DNA of 42,793 nucleotides from Reticulitermes lucifugus (Eukaryota > Arthropoda > Insecta > Blattodea > Rhinotermitidae). Numbering within the stretch: the stretch's first letter is position 1; each line of letters begins with the position of its first letter. Below the pieces are notes generated by a model. It had not been told where the DNA came from. It ran no database searches and was given only the letters and a program-made list of their open reading frames with translations. Both the position numbers and the translations under genes were made by a program. Below are positions 39,160-42,793 of the stretch, one piece after another. Location of the stretch: assembly GCA_026260175.1 (NCBI GenBank), contig JAKCWW010002921.1, positions 9,521 to 52,313 on the forward strand, read 5' to 3'.

Positions 39160-40330
39160 AAGGTCTACCAATCGACCCTCATTACAATAAACAGTTGAGA
39201 GCTACTACATGTTCCCGCGAGCATTATTTTTGTGTACAAAAAGTCATACGAAACATTACGTAATACTGGAGGGAGGGGAGATTATAGATGGGTTATGACT
39301 ACGTTATATTATTCGACGAAACGATTGGTACTGCATGCAGTGAAGTGTAATCAGAAAAGGATATGATGAGAAGGAGACAGCCATTAGTACGAGAAGGCCA
39401 ACTGATGTGTTTAAATGAAGCTTCTTCTACTGCAAACTGATAATTCAGAACAAGCCCCCACCTCCGGAAATAAACCACAGACACATCGCTATGTAAGTAA
39501 CAGGCACATAACGGCAATATGGTACAGCACGTTACAATAGGTCTGGGATTATTCTGGGTACCGTCAACGCCTAAGGCAGGCATTGACGGTGATTCGATTT
39601 GTAAAGTGCAGTTCGAGACTCGATGTTCGTGATCGACTGGAACTGATAACACCGTCACTAATATCGGAATCCACTTCCAATTTAACACGGCTATTTGGTT
39701 CCCAAAATTATGAAATACCGACAATAAAACCTTTTATAAAATAACCCCAAAAGCATTGGAATTTATTTTGAATAAAGTACAAAACTTTTTGGAAGCATAA
39801 AATACAGTACGTGGGATGATGTAAGAAGAATGTCGTTAGACGAAGCACAGAATCAATAACATCCACTTAATGAAAGACTGCTGAGAGTGATCTGCGCAAT
39901 AGCGGGGCAGTGGGAGTAGCCCACGCGCCACCCACGTGGTCTCATCTACATCAACCGGTCACGAAAGGGGTAATCCGGAACATCGAGATTCTACTGTACG
40001 TTCCGAATCTGGCAAAATTGTCTGTAATGTGAATGAACCTTTATGCGTGCGTTCAGTTTGTGAAGGAGAGAAATGACGACGCACGGATAACACAGAAAGA
40101 AGCTGTTGTACACAGCGACACCAGACGAACTTCGCCTCATAACAGTCTGTGTGTCTCATCCGACATTCAGTGTGGTACATCCAGAATAAAGGCATTACCA
40201 TTACAGCTAACAGGCTTGGAAATGGGCAGGAGAAAAGTCACACCCGCATCTAACGTTTGGAAATTGGTTGGTGGATAGATGCGATCGATTGAGAACGTTC
40301 ATCATAATACTGATCCAGATGAATATAGTC
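39160..40330. other. Upstream region, no gene recognised
   Basis: A 141-codon minus-strand open frame (39299-39724) has no recognisable domain and no ATG-supported conserved start. A small inverted pair (CCGTCAACGCC / GGCATTGACGG) lies near 39559-39591. Confidence 0.4.
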
Positions 40331-40332
40331 TA

Positions 40333-40400
40333 CACCCCCATACTCTAATTCCTCAAGATTCGTTTTAATATTATCACCCCCTACAAGCCCAGTGTCCCTA
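40333..40400 (-). mobile_element. LINE fragment, family L1a
   Basis: CCTCAAGATTCGTTTTAATA followed by TTATCACCCCCTA matches the DNI-K coding block of the other L1a copies. Confidence 0.5.
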
Positions 40401-40504
40401 GAAATTACAATATAAAAGCTATCCCATTACAGGCCTGGACAGGCCCTTAGGGCTCCAGGAGATTGAGGGTAATTTATGTAATAATATTACAAAGTTACTT
40501 TAAA

Positions 40505-41050
40505 TAATGTTCATCTTTATTTGGCAATAATTCATTCGTTCAGATGATTATGAATTTTGATGTCTGACATCTGGTTGTGTTCTGCTTCTTCTTTGGCATA
40601 CGGTCCTTACAGTTTAACCAGTGTCTCCTTCAGAATGACAGCCCATACAGATCTGTCTTCTGCTTTCTTCCTCCATCTCTTAACACCCATCGATTCCAGA
40701 CCATTCTCAATACAGTCTAACCACCACCTTCATTTTGGTCTTCCTGCTTTTCTTCTTCCATCTGGTTTCCCCACAAATACTATCTTTACGGTCCTATCAT
40801 CAGACATTCTTGCCACATGACCAGCCCATTCTAGTCTTCTTACTTTTATTGTTGTTACAATATTTGGCTTTTTATACATAACCTGCAATTCATCATTAGT
40901 TCGGATTCTCCAGCCATTTTGATCTTTTATCGGGCCATATATCTTTGTTAGTATTTTCCGCTTCCATGTTTTAAGGAATGATTTAATTTGCTCTGTCATT
41001 GCCCATGTTTCACAACCGTATAGCACTATAGGTTTAATCACTGTAGTATA
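40505..41050 (-). mobile_element. LINE reverse-transcriptase C-terminal fragment, inactive
   Basis: The minus-strand frame 40607-41047 reads TTVIKPIVLYGCETWAMT, LKTWKRKILTKIYGPIKD, WRIRTNDELQVMY, VRRLEWAGHVARM, GRRKAGRPK, then one in-frame TGA, RWWLDCIENGLESMGVKRW and a final TAA. This is the thumb and C-terminal domain common to non-LTR retrotransposon polyproteins (YGCETW, RKxLRxIxGP, LRWxGHxxRM, GRPxxRWLD). Upstream sequence is cut at the MITE at 41051. Confidence 0.87.
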
Positions 41051-41235
41051 CAGTCGAACTCGGTTATAACGTCATGAAAGGGACTAAATATTTTGTATCG
41101 TTATAAACGAGTGTTGTTATAACCGAGTAGTGTAATGTTATGGTTAACAGTGAGGAACTAGTTGGTACCACAGAATATCTGACGCTATAGGCGAGATGTC
41201 GTGTAAACCGATGTCGTTATAACCGGGTTCGACTG
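41051..41235. mobile_element. pogo/Tigger-like MITE, 185 bp, TA target duplication
   Basis: Terminal inverted repeats CAGTCGAACTCGGTTATAAC and CAGTCGAACCCGGTTATAAC (right end read inward) are flanked by TA (41049-41050, 41236-41237). It sits exactly at the 5' border of the LINE fragment. It is the best intact copy of the family seen at 21.8-22.2 kb. Confidence 0.88.
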
Positions 41236-41296
41236 TATATTTTTCCCTTTGTGTTAGCTATGTAAGTAAATAGCACTAAAAACCGCCAAACCCAAC

Positions 41297-41405
41297 TTTT
41301 TTATTATTATTAAAAAAAACAACTTGTCACACTACTTCTAGCAACATGTTTCGACGAAATTAGAAGTAATGTGGAAAGTTATTTTTTGATAATAATTAAA
41401 AAAAA
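41297..41405. repeat. Inverted repeat, about 44-bp arms
   Basis: The left arm (TTATTATTATTAAAAAAAAC, ACACTACTTCTA) and the right arm (TAGAAGTAATGTGG, TTGATAATAATTAAAAAAAA) pair around a 20-bp loop (GCAACATGTTTCGACGAAAT). Confidence 0.65.
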
Positions 41406-41695
41406 CCTGTGTGTGATGGTGTATAAGTATAATCTAATTACAATTCTGAATTGCTGCAATACTACTGTAGAACAAATAAAACAGACACATTTTGAAGAAA
41501 AAAAAAGTTTATTTTTTATTATGGACCCCCATATTAGTTTTTTACGTTTTTATGTTATTCATTCCTAAATAATTAACAGCTACTTACTTTTTAAGGTTCA
41601 TTTTTCGTGTACATGAAATGTGACTTTTATGTACAAGTATGTGCAGTTAATCGCACAGCCTTAATTAACATGCATTTATTATCATGCTTTTTTTA

Positions 41696-42001
41696 GGCGC
41701 GTTCGCATAGTCGCGAAGAGCGCCTGTTACCTTCGTCATGTCCGTCCGTCTGTCCATCCGCATGTATCAGCGCGGCTCCCACTGGACAGATTTCCGTGAA
41801 ATTTGATACTGGGGACTTCTACAAAAATCTGTCGGAAAGAAAATAAAAAATTTGGTTAAAATCTGGCACTTTACATGAAGACCTAAATACGTTTTTTTTG
41901 TTGCCGGCGACAGTAAATCGCCTTACAAGCGCTCTCTTCGAGTGAAATGGTATCAGGCTGTTAGTATGGCCGAGGAGGTATAAACATTACGCGAACGCGC
42001 C
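41696..42001. mobile_element. Element with GGCGCGTTCGCRTA terminal inverted repeats
   Basis: GGCGCGTTCGCATAG at the left and CATTACGCGAACGCGCC at the right bound 306 bp. The inside contains GTCCGTCCGTCTGTCCATCC, a tract common in insect dispersed repeats, and no open frame. No target duplication is obvious. Confidence 0.6.
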
Positions 42002-42296
42002 ACAATGTTACGTTACATTGCCTACCTCATTTATTTGTGATCTAGCTTTCAGTTTTATATATATAATTTTATTGGTGGCTCCGCAAAAATTTTTCGAGTA
42101 CGAAAGGGCTTCGTAGTCAGATTAAACCGACAAAAACTGCTTTAACCTCTTATTAAATACGCTTAATTAAACCGGTAACGTTTCTTGTAATAACTTCCTA
42201 GAAATTTCTCCTGGCATGAAACTTGTTTACAGTGACTAATCATCGGTTATGTTCAATAAACACCAACTAATGTACATAAACTTTATTCACAACAGT

Positions 42297-42700
42297 TTAT
42301 TATTAAAATTCCCCTATACGTATTTCGGTGGTTTAAACCACCATCTTCAGGGGGTCGTAGAGATTATTATGCATAGACCTTACAGTTATTACATATGTGG
42401 TTATATTCATATATGTAGAATATGAGCGGTCTGATATTGTCCACTTTGTACAGTATGTAAAATAAATTACTATAAAATGGATTAAAAAGTTGCTAAAATG
42501 ATTACATAATTTGTAGTCAGTAAGAAAATTAGTGGCAGTTTGGCCTTGTAGTTCTTTGCAAGTTAATTTTAATTTGCAGTGAGGAGGTCATCTGTATGTA
42601 CTGGGTGAGCAGCGTGACGTCCGTGTCGTGTTGTTGCAGCGTGATGAGGATGGTGGTTTAAACCACCGAAATACGTATAGGGGGTATTTTAAGAATATTG
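42297..42700. repeat. Inverted-repeat element with GGTGGTTTAAACCACC palindromes
   Basis: The left block CCCCTATACGTATTTCGGTG, GTTTAAACCACCATC and its inverted counterpart at about 42649-42684 match over some 35 bp. They enclose about 295 bp without coding capacity. Each arm itself holds the perfect 16-bp palindrome GGTGGTTTAAACCACC. The outer parts (TATGTTCAAT...) also pair but with an insertion in the left arm. Confidence 0.75.
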
Positions 42701-42793
42701 AACATATCTCATTTGAAAATGCACGGTAAATACAATACAGGGCATACACAAAAGAATGGTGCGGTTTCAAAAGTGAATAAAAAATTTATGTCT

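Noticed and set aside
39299-39724. 141-codon minus-strand open frame upstream of the protease homologue
   Set aside because: No family resemblance and no supporting start or splice context; length alone is not enough.

Overview
The window looks like insect nuclear DNA. It is AT-rich, carries large introns, and is packed with tRNA-derived SINEs, fragments of non-LTR retrotransposons (LINEs), mariner/pogo/hAT-type elements and many short inverted-repeat elements. There is no prokaryotic gene organisation. The SINE and LINE flavours and the immune gene would suit a cockroach, termite or related polyneopteran, but that placement is a guess from memory of similar repeats.

Two protein-coding genes can be supported, both on the minus strand. 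(1) At about 6.7-7.2 kb lie the first two coding exons of an ARID5 (AT-rich interactive domain 5) homologue. They have canonical splice sites and an unbroken frame. The remaining exons were not found and should lie beyond the left edge, past a first long intron of at least 6.7 kb. (2) From 37.9 kb down to 16.7 kb lies a complete CLIP-domain serine protease homologue of the prophenoloxidase-activating factor 2 type. It has five coding exons, 1275 nt including the stop, and 424 residues. All four splice junctions keep the frame. The catalytic serine position is glycine (GDGGGP), so it should be a non-proteolytic cofactor of the melanisation cascade. A 5' untranslated exon is likely near 39.06-39.15 kb.

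Layout: 1-2.3 kb holds repeats (LINE end, minisatellite, SINE, hAT MITE) and one unassigned lysine-rich ORF. 2.3-6.7 kb is mainly the ARID5 intron. 7.2-9.5 kb is the ARID5 upstream region. 9.5-16.5 kb is intergenic, with a SINE, LINE relics, a decayed mariner and a G-run repeat. 16.7-37.9 kb is the protease-homologue gene, whose introns carry most of the window's transposons, including a 172-bp near-perfect palindrome. 38-42.8 kb is its upstream region, with more SINE, LINE and MITE copies.

The strongest points for a second look are: the in-frame alternative 5' splice site that would add or remove 19 residues, two of them cysteines, in the CLIP domain; the 172-bp GC-rich palindrome in intron 2; a set of four hairpin-forming MITEs sharing a subterminal CCAAC...ATGCAC motif; the ARID5 5' end; and the fact that every copy of one LINE 3' end lies on the same strand.
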